From Bicyclus anynana (taxonomy: Eukaryota; Arthropoda; Insecta; Lepidoptera; Nymphalidae), in NCBI RefSeq assembly GCF_947172395.1, contig NC_069106.1, forward strand, positions 62,001 through 126,000: a DNA stretch of 64,000 nucleotides. Reading direction: 5' to 3'. The notes beneath the pieces were generated by a model that worked only from the letters and a program-made list of their open reading frames with translations, was not told where the DNA came from and made no database searches. Below are positions 39,158-49,855 of the stretch, piece after piece (positions within the stretch are counted from its first letter, which is position 1; the number at the start of each line of letters is the position of its first letter). The position numbers were made by a program, and so were the translations under genes.

Positions 39158-42100
39158 CTGCAACAGCCGAGTGAACACGTGCGTTACGTAGGTATACTGA
39201 AGCCTCAGACCAATTATTGTATAGGACCTGCCTCACTAGACTTTACTTTTCTGTCAAAGTATATGATCAACGATCAAATGCGATTATAAAAACTGTCTCT
39301 ATAAAATCGATGTTAAATAGTTGTAATCGTGTTGGTCGGTTAAAGAGCTCCGTAAAAATACCTTTTTGTGTAATTGAATTGTGTAAAAAACGGACAAAAA
39401 CTTTTAGTTTAGTATAAGATATATACCAAATCTAAGCTCGTTTTCCTCAGAAAATGACAGACAATTTTGTTCGTGACTATGAGTGCTATACAGGTCCTTC
39501 TATAATTGGTCTGAGACTGAAGCCAGACTCATTGTGGATTTTTTATCAACAAACAAATTAAATCGAATGTAGAAAACGCATGCCATTTTATACCTTATTT
39601 ATTTTAATTTATTTATTACATTTGCTCGTAAAGTATCGACAATTTCACCAACTTCAATATCGTAATGTATCTCAATACGCACTTGTCCGTAATGTAAAGT
39701 GAAATGCACATGTGCCGTAATGTAATATAAAATCTTTATCATCCGTCTAATAAGGAACGGTACTTTTTTAAATATTGGCAAAGAGTTTTTATGTCAGAAA
39801 AGTGCTCAACAAAATGATTTTGCTTTATGAATAAAATTAACTTTGTGAGATAATAATAATGTATAATAAAAATATATTTTTATTATTTTAATAATTTTGA
39901 CAATCAATGTGAACCATGTACTTATCAAAAACACAAAAATATTAATTTACTTTATTAGTAATACTAGCTGTTTTTAGTGCATTTGTCTAAAAAAACAAAC
40001 GCTGGTGTGCGCACTTGACAAGCATATCAAAATGTCGTCATAAGGAAAACAGGCAAAGATGCACATTTACTTTCAGAAAGTGTGTTCAAAGTGTGTTTTC
40101 TGAAAATGCGTTATAAAACGTCGTATGACATACGTGCGCTTTGATAATTACAGCCTCTGCTTCCTTACTACAATATCGCCTCGGCTGTAATTTTCAACTT
40201 ACCGCACTTATATCATAATGTTCTAATAACTATTACTAATTTTTTTATAAAAAATATATCAACTACATTATTTAACTGTTCTAATTAATCAAAATTGTAG
40301 TTAATTTAAAAATTTGTTGCCGCCTCAGGTTGCCAGTGCGCGCAGCGGAGAGAGGCAGCGGAGCCGAGAAACGGATACATCTTACGATTTTTATTAAAAA
40401 TGAAAAGATTCCGCTCCTCGTTAGTGTTGACCACTAAGCCCATTTAGGATTCGAACCGACATTCTCCGGTTCCGGAGGGTGTGGGTTCGAATCCGGTCCA
40501 GAGCATGCACTTTCAACTTTTCAGTTTGCATTTTAAGAAATTTAATATCACGTGTCTCAAACGGTAGGGAAGGAAAACATCATGAGGAAACCTGCATACC
40601 AGAGAATTTTCTTAATTCTCTGCGTGTGTGATGTCTGCCAATCCGCATTGGGCGAGCGTGGTGCTGTCATTGTGAGAGGAGACTCGAGCTCAGCAATGAG
40701 CCGAATATGAGTTGATATTGATGATGAATGACAATACAGATTAGCTATTAGTGGAGGTGAGTTCGTGAGCATCACCTACGGTGCAGGTGTGTGTGTGTGT
40801 GTGTGTGTGTGTGAGACGTCACGTCAACGGTGACGTCACGTGTGGCACAGAGAGAGCTGTACCTGCGTGCGTGAAGGAGTGGTAGTACACGCGGTCGGGC
40901 CACGAGGAGTTGGGCGTCACGGTGAGCGTGGCGGGCGCGCCGGCGCAGCGCCACACCAGGCTGCGGTTGAAGGCGCGGAACGTGTCGAAGCTGTCGCGGC
41001 GCGGGTCGTGGCCCGGCGCGAGCTCCGCGGCGCACAGCGCGCCCGCCGCCGTGGGGCTGAGCCGGCCGCGGCGCGTGGCGCGCGCGCCCGCCAGCACGCG
41101 CACGGCGCGCTGCTCCGCGTCCGCCAGCCGCTCCAGCCCGCCGTGCGGCTCGGCCGTGAGCACCAGCGGGTGGTACAGCGCGGCCGAGTGCGGGTCGGCG
41201 CCGCCCGCCACCAGGAACGTGTAGCCCAGCCCGCGCCGCAGCTGCAGGTCGGGCGCCAGCTGCCCGTTGACGTACCAGGCGCGCGCCGGCGCCGGGCCGC
41301 GCGCCGCCATCCCGCGCGCGCCGCCGGCCGGCCCCAGCGCGGCGCGGAACACGCGCAGCGCGGGGTCGAACAGCTGCGCGCGCTCCCAGGCGGCGGGCGC
41401 GCGGCGCGGCGCCGGCGCGAAGTCCACGCAGTCGTCGTCCGCCGCGGCGCCGCCCAGCACGAGCTGCACGTCGGCGCGCGGCCACAGGCGGTGGAAGGCG
41501 GGCTCGCGCGCGTGGTCGAGCGCGCCCACGGCCCAGACCACGAACACGGCGCGGTCCAGCGGCCACTCGCGGTCCGCGTCCTCCGCGGGCTGCAGGCTGC
41601 GCCGGTAGCTGACGACCGTGAGCCCGTCCTCGCGGCTGGCGCTGAACACCTGGTTGGAGTCGAGCCCGCCGACGCGCTCGTCGCGACACACGCCCTGCCA
41701 GCGCCCCAACACCTGGAACAAAAATTCAATATGATTATATATGAAGTTGTTATCGCGATCTCGGAATGGATAGTCTTCTTCCATTTGTTAAATAGTGAAA
41801 GTGAAATAGTTCATAAGTTCAGTGGGTGAGTTATCCGTATGGTCAGGCCATTGCATTGTTGGTTACATGGCTGGGAGGAAACACGAGCGGGGAAGGGTAT
41901 TGGCTAGCTGTAAAAGACGTCTTTAATCCTGCTACTAGCGGTTGCCAGTCCGTGATCCTGCTCGTGCTTGACTACCTGCCCTGTGACAGATAATCTTGGT
42001 TTACCTACGTATGATAGTATCAGCGCTATACTTGATCAGTATTATAGTTAGAGGGTAGAACTGTATTAGCAAGTCAAGTGGTCGTTCCGGTAGCGATTGA

Positions 42101-45100
42101 AAGTGTTACTTTGTGTATCTGCCATCCTTGACAGTTGACACGTAAAGCTTAGAACCTGCTCTGAGAATTTAGTCTGCTCCACCGACTTACTCAACAAACA
42201 AACAAACAGACACAGCGCAGTACCTGCACGCACGGCGCCACAGCCGTCACGTTGTAGTCGGTGGCCAGCCCGCGCTGCAGCCGCGCGTCGAACCACGCCA
42301 CCGCCACGTCCGCGCCCAGCATCTGCGAGCTCGTCGACGAGCCCGACACGCCGAACGCCATGTACTCGTCGTCGCCCAGGCGCGCCGCCAGCTGCAGCGT
42401 CACCTGCCCGCCGAACACCTCCCACGACACCTGCAAGTAGGGTTGCCCACATTTTTTCACAATAATATACTATTTTTAAGATTTAAGCTAAAATATAATA
42501 CACTAAGGAAAATACAATACGTATCTATTTTCTTAATTATGAGAAAATACAATTATTTTCGTTTCTTATTTATTTCTAAAAACTACATTATTTGCACTTC
42601 TTGTATTTTTACAAAAATAATAGTGTCAAATGAATAAAAATTATGCTTAAGCTACTGAAGCCTAAAAAGCGCACAAGAAAATAGTAGATTGTTAACCGAT
42701 GGTGGAAAGAATCAATTCCTGAGGTATTTAAACGAGCACGAGCGTAGCGAGGGCGGCTTTAGTACGAGTAGGAATTGATTATTTTACCCTACACACAAAT
42801 ATACACATACACACGCACAAAAATTAATTTATTTGTGTTTGATATTGTTCTACGAATACACCTTTCTTGTTTTTGCCTACTACAGATTATCTTAATTTTA
42901 ATAAGTAACACTAATGGGAATCCACTGGCTCCCAAGATACAGTTACAGCTAGTTTGGGACCAGGGATCTACTCTATTATTGTATTACAAATTTGTTACTG
43001 ATGATCTTGTGATCAATAAATAATTTTAATTTTTTTTTATTTTTTCCACCCAATACCTAGATCAAAACAACACTACTTTCCGAGTATGAGAAATGAAAAA
43101 TTTCTTTGTAGGTACCTACAATACAATGCTATATATATATATATATGACAGAACGGTTGGCAACCCTACCTGGAAGTCGCGGTGCAGCTGTCGGCAGCGC
43201 GGCAGCGTGGCGCGGCGGGCGCGCGCGCGCACGGGCGCCGGCGGCACGTTGAGCGCGTCGGGCACGAGCACGGCGGCCAGGCTGGCGCGCGCGCGCACGT
43301 CGTACACGGCCAGCCAGTCCACCTCGAACGCCGTGCGCCCGCCGGGCAGCGTGAGGCGCACGTCCTCGCCGGAGTACGCGCGCAGCGGCTCCAGGTAGCC
43401 GTCCTCGTCGGGCACCTGTTCGTTGTTCGTTTGTTTATTGAACGACAGCAGATATCGTAGCAACTGGTTTAGTGTAATTACTTCATTGAATTACGAATAC
43501 GGAAATTATCATTTGGTGACCGAGAGGTAGTGATCTGTTAAACTAAACAATGGAGTTCTTATTGTATCTATTCCACTCTATTGTAAAGATACGGCCTGGG
43601 TATAGTTTTGTATTTTGGTGCCCGTTGTCCTTAAATGTGGTCAAATAATCTTTATTTCCCTTGAAAATTTTACATTCACTTACAGAGAAACAACTATAAA
43701 TAGATGTTAATAAACTATTTTACAATCAGCTCGAAACAAACAATTTTTTTCCTTCTACCTACAGAAATGTATTTAACGATTTGGCATTCTTCACATTCGT
43801 AGGTAATTTATTATGAACTAGCGGTAGAATTCAGTTTTTCACAAATTCCGCTGGAACCTTGGATTTTTCCGGGATGAAAAGTAGCCTATGTGTTAATACA
43901 GAGTAAAATCTATTTCCATTCCAAATTTCAGCCAAATCGCTTCTGTAGCCGCAGCGTAAAAGAGGAACAAACATACTTACACACTTGCACACTTACACAC
44001 AAACTATCGCCTTTATAATATTAGTGTGATGTGATTTGCACGCCTTCAAATTTTATGTCTCTTACCGAGACAAGTCTTTTGATGCGGTAACAAAATGTGG
44101 TCCTTTCCACTTAAATGCTAAACAGTTTGATAATAAAAAAATAAGAACAATGTGACCTTAAGGCCGCGCGACGAAGGCTGCGGCCCCACGCCCGTCCAGA
44201 AGTACACCTCGTCGCCGGCGCCGTCGTACCGGAAGTCCGGGATGACGAGCGTGGCGGCGTCCACGAAGCGCACGGGCCCGCTGGCCAGGCGCGCGCCGGG
44301 CGCCGCCACCAGCGGCGTGAGCGTGCGCTCCGCGGGCGCCTCGAACTCGTCGGGCACGTACACGTCGCCGAACGCGCTCTGCGCCGCCAGGTCGTACACG
44401 GCCAGCCACGCCACGCGCGCCACGCGCTTGCCGTCGGGCAGCCGCAGCCGCACCTGCCGACCGACCGACCGACCGACACACACATTAGCGACGTCGACAA
44501 CGAGTTACGCGTGTTCATATATAAACACGTTCTGACGGCCTCCGTGGCGCAGTGGTATGCGCGGTGGATTTACAAAACGGAGGTCCTGGGTTCGACCCTC
44601 GGCTGGGCAGATTAAGATTTTCTTAATTAGTCCAGGTCTGGCTGGTGGGAGGCTTTGGCCGTGGCTAGTTACCACCCTACCGACAAAGACGTACCGCCAA
44701 GCGATTTAGCGTTCCGGCACGATGCCGTGTAGAAACCGAAAGGGGTGTGGATTTTCATCCTCCTCCTAACAAGTTAGCCCGCTTCCATCTTAGACTGCAT
44801 CATCACTTACCATCAGGTGAGATTGTAGTCAAGGGCTAACTTGTAAGGAATAAAAAAAAAAATCTTTATACACGTCGAATTGATGACCTTCTCTCAGTTA
44901 TTCGTCGGTTGAAAATTTCATTTGGTGTAGGTGTTATTTTATTTTATTACGAACCAAAGTGTGTCTTTATTCACCCAACAACAAATACATATTAAAATTA
45001 ATTAAAATTAAAAATTACAGTAGAGGATCTCAGAATAAGACGACTTCACTGAACTGGTTCTTGGATGAAAAGTTTTGTATATCAATCTACCGCAGTAGAA

Positions 45101-47466
45101 ATGATATGCGTTTTCCACATAAATTTTTAATTTGTTTGTTGATTTCAATCCAGTTTGGCTTTAGATACTTCTTGTATTGCGCTTGGTGGTGCCGCGCTGG
45201 TCGGGCACGACGTGGCCCAGCGCACCGGCCGCGCCAGGCGCCGCCCACGGGTGTACATATGTGCCCGCTGGAGCTCACCTCCTCGTTGTTGTACCGCTCC
45301 AGCACGTTGGTGGTGCCGCGCTGGTCGGGCACGATGAAGCCCAGCGGGCCCGGCCGGCCCGAGTCGCCGGCCCAGAAGTACGTGTCGTCGCCGGTGCCGT
45401 CGTAGTTGAAGTCCACCAGCAGCAGCGTCCACTCGTCCACCGCGTACACCTCGCCCGACACCTGCCGACCGCGACACTAGTGCTATATATTCTTACAATA
45501 GTCGTCAGTAAATAAGATCGAGAATTGAGATGTCTGTATATCTGTCAATAGTTACCAAATCATTAACAAGCTATTTAAAATTGTTGTCTCTATTGAAATA
45601 CTACCGGACGCCCGCGACTTTGTCTAAATCAAATTCAGTTTCAAAATTTTTACCATTACCGCGGAAACCATGGATTTATTTCGGGATAAAAAGAACCTTT
45701 ACGATGCTTAACTATATTGAAATTTAAAATAACCTGTTTTATATTTTATTAAAAATCCCATTAGATAAAAATAAAAAAAGATTTGTGTTTTAGTATCATT
45801 TGTTAGTAAGTACTTTATAATATAAGTGCGGTAAGTTGAAAATTACAGCCGAGGCGATGTTGTAGTAAGGAAGCAGAGGCTGTAACTATCAAAGTGTACG
45901 TATGACATACGACGTTTTATTACACATTTGCGAGGAAACACACTTTGACACACTTTCTGAAAATGAATTTGCATCTTTGCCTGTTTTCCGTATGATGACA
46001 TTTTGATACGCTTGTCATTTTTGCACACACAGCGCAGTGCGTTCGTTTTTTTAGTTTTTAGGGAAATGCACCAAAAATAGCCAGCATTAGAGTTTGACTA
46101 ATGAAAGTAGAGACTGAAATCACACACCAAATTTAAAAAAATACGGGGTAAATTCTAAAATTATAGTGCAAATATTGGAATAACTGAGTTTAATACTTAA
46201 AGTATAGGTAGTAATGTATTCACAAACAAATAATAATTTAAACAAATTATGGAAACGCATGTTTTTTTAATTTGTTTAAATGATTTTTTAAAGGCGGGCG
46301 ATTTCAGTCTACGTTCATTAGCCAGACTCTACTAATAAAGTAAAATAATATTTTTGTGTTTCTGTTACAAATAAATGGTTGTCATTTATTGTTAAAATTA
46401 TTAAAATGAAAGAATAAAATGTTTTTTTTCGTTATATTTTATCTCAGTTCGTTGATGACAATGATAAAAGTTTTATATTACATTACAGCAAACATTACAA
46501 TTGACGTTTGTGTACTTTACATTACGGCAAATGTGCGTAATGAGATACATTACAATATTGAAATTGGTGAATTAAGAGACTTTACGAGCAAATGTGTCAT
46601 AAATAGCTTTAAGCACTTGAGAAAACATTAGAAAATACACACAGACACTTCAATGTTCAATTGATAGAAAATCAATAAAGATATGAAACATTTTATAAAT
46701 CAAAATCCTGTAGTGTATTTATTTTGTTTTGATAGATGGCGCTATTTGGAAGTAAATAAACAATATAGAGTACAGTATATTATTGTGATGATACTACTTC
46801 CTGTCTGTGACTCTGACTGGACAAGTGGACACAGATCATAGAAAACGCCGAAGCGGCTAAAGCTATTAAATTAATTCCGTGCTGACAATACTACCACACC
46901 GCACATACTCTACCATACTTACCTTCTAAAGTTCTAAACTCAAGTATAACTCTAATCTCTAATCTATTCATAAGTATAACTCTAAAATATTCAAAAAACA
47001 CCAAAACATAATAAATAATTAATACTCATTGTGAATTAGTGAAGGATCAGTCACCAAATAAACCAGTTTCTTAATTATCAAAGGTTAAATAGTAAGTACA
47101 TTATATAAATGAGTGCAAGTATTAGTAATCCGTACCTACAAGTATTTCGACAGTCGATTCGATACAGTTCAGAGCTGTCGGGTGAGTCAAGGTATGCCAC
47201 GGTCAAACACAGGCACAGACCAGTGAAAGTTTATCATATCTATTACTAGGTAGGTATATGATGAACACTAACCTGATGATGGTAGGAGTTCAGTTTGCCG
47301 ATGTACTTGCCTCGGTACGGCCCCGTGTCGTCCTGACTGGAACAGCCTGGAATTTATAACAAAAATAACTCGTTGAGAACGGAAAGAGAAAGTTTAGTAG
47401 TCCAGTATTCTCTGCGGCATCCTCACCTCGCGCCAGGACGGCCAGCAGTAAGACGTACGGGAACAT
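39024..47466 (-). CDS. Skeletor: Skeletor-like protein, complete, 8 exons, 676 residues
   Basis: Exons 47466-47427, 47346-47273, 45461-45279, 44453-44157, 43415-43170, 42430-42224, 41712-40863 and 39157-39024 join in consistent phase (2031 nt). Residues 1-13 are a signal peptide. About 22-130 and 145-255 are two DM13 modules (GKYIGKLNSYHHQVSGEVYA, VDFNYDGTGDDTYFW, VARVAWLAVYDL; then IPDFRYDGAGDEVYFW, FEVDWLAVYDV). About 275-430 is a DOMON domain (VSWEVFGGQVTLQL, DDEYMAFGVSG, VVSYRRSL). The rest follows the Skeletor C-terminal region, ending YYHSFTHADMGGRIFVVD and a hydrophobic tail (LAPLLLLAAVSLALRR) that could be a GPI signal. DM13-DOMON proteins are secreted and proposed to carry redox or haem cofactors; Skeletor was first described as a spindle-matrix protein, and the relative Knickkopf protects cuticle chitin. 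Exons are GC-rich; introns are full of MITEs and SINEs. The gene converges with fem-1. Confidence 0.9.
39204..39515. mobile_element. MITE, 312 bp, perfect 8-bp duplication, beside the last Skeletor acceptor
   Basis: Inverted ends CTCAGACCAATTAT; flanks 39196-39203 and 39516-39523 are both ACTGAAGC. A diverged copy lies at 63175-63479. No coding capacity. Confidence 0.88.
39590..40222 (-). repeat. Dispersed element in Skeletor intron 7, inverted relative to 45820-46640
   Basis: Shares, in reverse complement, CGTAATGTATCTCAATACGC, GTCGTATGACATACGTGC and ACCGCACTTATATCATA with the copy in intron 2 of the same gene. Confidence 0.75.
40440..40735 (+). mobile_element. tRNA-headed SINE-like element, family B
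   Basis: B box GGTTCGAATCC at about 40485; body with ACATCATGAGGAAACCTGCA and GTCTGCCAATCCGCATTGGG. Partial copies at 15760-15885 and 63708-63870. Confidence 0.75.
40787..40813. repeat. (GT)n microsatellite
   Basis: About 13 GT units, 50 bp beyond the Skeletor exon 7 donor. Confidence 0.95.
40863..41712 (-). CDS. Skeletor: Skeletor exon 7 (DOMON end and C-terminal region)
   Basis: 850 nt, acceptor TTCCAG|GTG, donor GCAG|GTACAG, leaving in phase 1. Encodes TVVSYRRSLQPAEDADREWP, AWYVNGQLAPDLQLRRGLGY and the end NSSWPDRVYYHSFTHA. Confidence 0.92.
42224..42430 (-). CDS. Skeletor: Skeletor exon 6 (DOMON start)
   Basis: 69 codons, VSWEVFGGQVTLQLAARLGD to NVTAVAPCVQ, acceptor TTGCAG|GTG, donor CAG|GTACTG. 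Confidence 0.9.
42438..43168. mobile_element. hAT-like MITE that makes up Skeletor intron 5
   Basis: 731 bp with inverted ends TAGGGTTGCCCAC and TAGGGTTGCCAAC. The 8-bp flanks are CCTGCAAG (42430-42437) and CCTGGAAG (43169-43176), 7 of 8 identical. The intron (42431-43169, 739 nt) is exactly the element plus one flank copy. The ends match the element at 61952-62655 over about 20 bp on one side (TAGGGTTGCCAACCGT, CTGT) and about 60 bp on the other (CAATAAT, TATTTT, AAGC blocks). Confidence 0.82.
43170..43415 (-). CDS. Skeletor: Skeletor exon 5 (end of DM13-2)
   Basis: 82 codons; ends RCRQLHRDFQ at donor CAG|GTAGGG. Five bases of that donor belong to a MITE terminus. Confidence 0.9.
44157..44453 (-). 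CDS. Skeletor: Skeletor exon 4 (end of DM13-1, start of DM13-2)
   Basis: 99 codons between acceptor GGCAG|GTG, preceded by a (GGTC)n tract, and a weak donor AAG|GTCACA. Confidence 0.88.
44532..44862 (+). mobile_element. tRNA-headed SINE, family A (best copy)
   Basis: A box TGGCGCAGTGGTATGCG and B box GGTTCGACCCTCGG at the head; body GTAGAAACCGAAAGGGGTGT; tail CTTGTAAGGAATAAAAAAAA. Sits in Skeletor intron 3, antisense to the gene. Confidence 0.85.
45183..45250 (-). pseudogene. Partial duplicate of Skeletor exon 3 in the next intron
   Basis: 45183-45210 is identical over 28 bp to 45307-45334 inside exon 3, and similarity continues to about 45240. On the minus strand it encodes ALGHVVPDQRGTTK against exon PLGFIVPDQRGTTN. 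No acceptor of its own is evident. Confidence 0.72.
45279..45461 (-). CDS. Skeletor: Skeletor exon 3 (DM13-1 core)
   Basis: Acceptor GGCAG|GTG, donor GAG|GTGAGC; 61 codons. Contains VDEWTLLLVDFNYDGTGDDT. Part of it is duplicated in the following intron. Confidence 0.92.
45820..46640 (+). repeat. Dispersed element in Skeletor intron 2, inverted partner of 39590-40222
   Basis: Begins TATAAGTGCGGTAAGTTGAA and ends near a block with AATGAGATACATTACAATAT. Longer than its partner because of 46060-46390. Confidence 0.72.
46641..47272. other. Skeletor intron 2, 5' part
   Basis: AT-rich, without repeat or coding signal that I can support. Confidence 0.5.
47273..47346 (-). CDS. Skeletor: Skeletor exon 2
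   Basis: Acceptor TTCCAG|GC and donor CAG|GTTAGT; 74 nt; encodes the start of DM13-1 (CSSQDDTGPYRGKYIGKLNS). The intron before it is only 80 bp. Confidence 0.88.
47427..47466 (-). CDS. Skeletor: Skeletor exon 1 (signal peptide)
   Basis: ATG at 47466 opens MFPYVLLLAVLAR and the exon stops at GAG|GTGAGG, phase 1, 40 coding nt. An upstream in-frame GTG is not a plausible start. Confidence 0.82.
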
Positions 47467-47649
47467 CGTACAAACTTTGCGATTCACGTATTATTTAACT
47501 TCACATTTGGGTGGAACTTTAAAAACACTCGACGATAGTTTCCGGTTGTGTAGCGACTGGCATGTCGCGCGTCGTGCCGTGCTGAGACGCAGCGCGGGCG
47601 AGGCCGGCGTCGACCAATGGCGGGACAGATACTTTCACTTTTCATTGTG

Positions 47650-48010
47650 AGCGTAAAGGAAAACGCATAAGGTTGTACTTTTAGTGATGCCAGCGCTGGA
47701 AACAGTTAATATATTGCAAATGGCAACATTTTACAACTATGTAAAATGTAAGCACTAAAACACTTTAAGACATGTTAAAAGGTCGCCAATTATTTTCGTT
47801 TTATATTGCAAGCGTATAGGAAAACGCATTAAATTATACTAAAATGTCAGCATTGAAATCGGAGTTATTATTTTGTAGTGGCAAATCGAACAAAATCGTA
47901 AGTCTCGGAATTTTTATCAGGCGACTAATAATGTCAAATACTACTCAAAGGAAAAGGCTGTCAGATTGTACTTTTTGTAATACCAGCGCTGAAGTTGCAA
48001 CATTTTACAC
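47650..48010. repeat. Three diverged tandem units
   Basis: GGAAAACGCAT(A/T)A...ACTTTTAGTGATGCCAGCGC at 47658, 47818 and 47950 (GTACTTTTTGTAATACCAGC), each followed by a GCAACATTTTACA-like block. An artefactual 84-codon ORF crosses them. Confidence 0.55.
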
Positions 48011-48207
48011 GAAATTTCCTATGTACCTGGAAACGTGTACCTATCCACCTAGCTACGGGAAAGGTGTATATTTTTTATTTCTCATACTCGGAAAGTAGTG
48101 TTGTTTTGATCTGAGTATTGGGTAGAAAATGCTGTTTCCCTCCATAGGGAGGGAATAACTCGTACAAATTACTTCCCATCTAAGGGCCGGAATGAACTTT
48201 AAAAATA

Positions 48208-48530
48208 GACCGGCCTGTCAGCTGTGAAGCTTGCGCGGTGGATTTTCAAGTCGGAGGTTCTAGGTTCGATCCACAATTTGGGCGATTGAGGTTTCTTAAT
48301 TGGTCCTGGTTTAGCTGGTGGGAGGCTTCGGCCGTGGCTAGTTACCACCCTACCGGCAAAGACGCACCGCCAAGCAATTTGGCGTTCCGACACGATGCCG
48401 TGTAGAAACCGAAAGGGGTGTGGATTTTCATCCTTCTTCTAACAAGTTAGCGAGCTTCTATCTGAAATTGCTTAATCGGTTAGCATCAGGTGAGTTTGTA
48501 GTCAAGGGCTAACTTGTAAAGAATAAAAAA
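48208..48530 (+). mobile_element. tRNA-headed SINE, family A (diverged copy)
   Basis: B box GGTTCGATCCAC at about 48261 and body ACCACCCTACCGGCAAAGAC; tail TTGTAAAGAATAAAAAATGA. Confidence 0.8.
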
Positions 48531-48979
48531 TGAGGTAATTATGTATAGATAAATGTTATCCTTACTAATAACGGAATAGTGGCGTGACTGACAAAATAAC
48601 GCTTTAGAAGTACTAGCTGCAACTCAGCGATATATGGTATCTAAGTGTTTTAAAAAGGTATAATTGCAAAAAATTTAATTATACGCAGTCTCTCATTTTC
48701 GGGTATGAACACGCAATCACAGATCATTTATGTCTAATCTGCCTAACTCAGTCTTTCCCGACTAGTTGGAGGGGAATGGGCATATTGGTCATATTATCTT
48801 TAAAAAAAAAGTACAGTAATTAGTAAGAAATATACAGATAAAATAGAAATAAATATATTGGGTCCTCTATACTTATCGGTACACTAGTAAGTATTTATTT
48901 ATTATTCAAGAGGGTAGGTCAGGAGCCTGGCATTGGAGACTTACTTACCCAGTTGTTGTAAAAGCAATAGTAGATTGTT

Positions 48980-49490
48980 ATACAAGGGGCTAAAAAAACC
49001 CATTATAAACGAGGTATTTTTAGGGCACGAGCCGTAAGGCGAGTGCCGCCTAAATAGAAACCGAGTTTATAATGGGTTAAGCCTTACGTGTTACACAATA
49101 CTTTTCACTACGATTGCGAGAAAATAAAATAACTCGGTGCAGTATTCAATTTTTTATTTTATTTGAAAATTAAAATGTAGGTACAAAATGCTACAACTTT
49201 GGATGTTAGGGGAGATGCTTTAACCCGGTAACTTAATTTCCGACTACAGTGAAATTGAATAATGAGAATGAGGGGTAAACATGTTTAGATAATTGTTTAC
49301 TTATCGGATGATTCTATTTACGAATAAAACCTCCTTCGTTATAAAGTAGGCTAGTACTCGTAACAGACAATAATTAAAAAAACAAAATTAATTTAGCCCC
49401 TAGAGGCTAATATGCTTGTTTAACCCCGCCGTGGAGTGGTAATATGACAATGTTTTTGAGCAAGAGTAGTGAAAAATATTTTTACGTATC
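48980..49490. repeat. Palindromic MITE-like DNA and copy of the 32990 repeat
   Basis: AAACCCATTATAAACGAGG is mirrored by CCGAGTTTATAATGGGTT around a GC-rich loop (49030-49060). 49350-49490 is the reverse complement of 32990-33130. Confidence 0.6.
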
Positions 49491-49815
49491 TCTTGGACCA
49501 GCATTCTGTATCAATACTTTTATAAATCACAAGCAACGAGTTATACAAAACATCGTTAGAGGATAGCCGTGCTGGCATTAGACTTACTCCGTTCTGCTCG
49601 TCCGATCACACTTCGCATCGCGTCGCGTCGCGCGCTTCCCTAGTGAAGTGTTGTGGGTAGATCAGGGTCTCGCAGGCGCGAATCGTCGCGGGCGCCTCTC
49701 TCTCGCAGCATCAGCGAGCAGCGAGCAGCGAGCAGCGCCAGTGCTCAGTGTACCGCGAGGCGCAGCCGCGAGCGCGCGCTGATCTTGTGCTGCTGTACTG
49801 TGACTGTGACTCGCC

Positions 49816-49855
49816 ATGCTGATGCTGTTAGCGGCGTGCGCGCTGCTCGCCCGAG
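49816..49855 (+). CDS. Signal-peptide exon of a probable Skeletor-like paralog
   Basis: ATG at 49816 opens MLMLLAACALLAR and stops at GAG|GTGAGT, phase 1. Coding length (40 nt), phase and the final ALAR/LLAR-G residues match Skeletor exon 1 at 47466-47427, and the two are head to head. The GC-rich 5' leader from about 49600 supports a real first exon. No DM13 exon follows within the window, so the next exon must lie beyond 64000, or this is another secreted protein. The product is inferred from this similarity alone. Confidence 0.55.

Larger units (their letters stand above)
47467..49815. promoter_or_regulatory. Shared 5' region of Skeletor and the divergent signal-peptide exon
   Basis: 2.35 kb between two head-to-head start codons. 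GC-rich patches at 47530-47640 and 49600-49815 (with CGCGTCGCG repeats and a TCAGT initiator-like site near 49745) are likely the two promoters/5' UTRs. The middle is repeats: three diverged units at 47650-48010, a SINE at 48208, hairpin-like DNA at 48980-49090. Confidence 0.45.

Noticed and set aside
40772..41829. 320-codon ORFs in other frames of Skeletor exon 7
   Set aside because: Shadows; the DOMON frame has matching acceptor, donor and phase.
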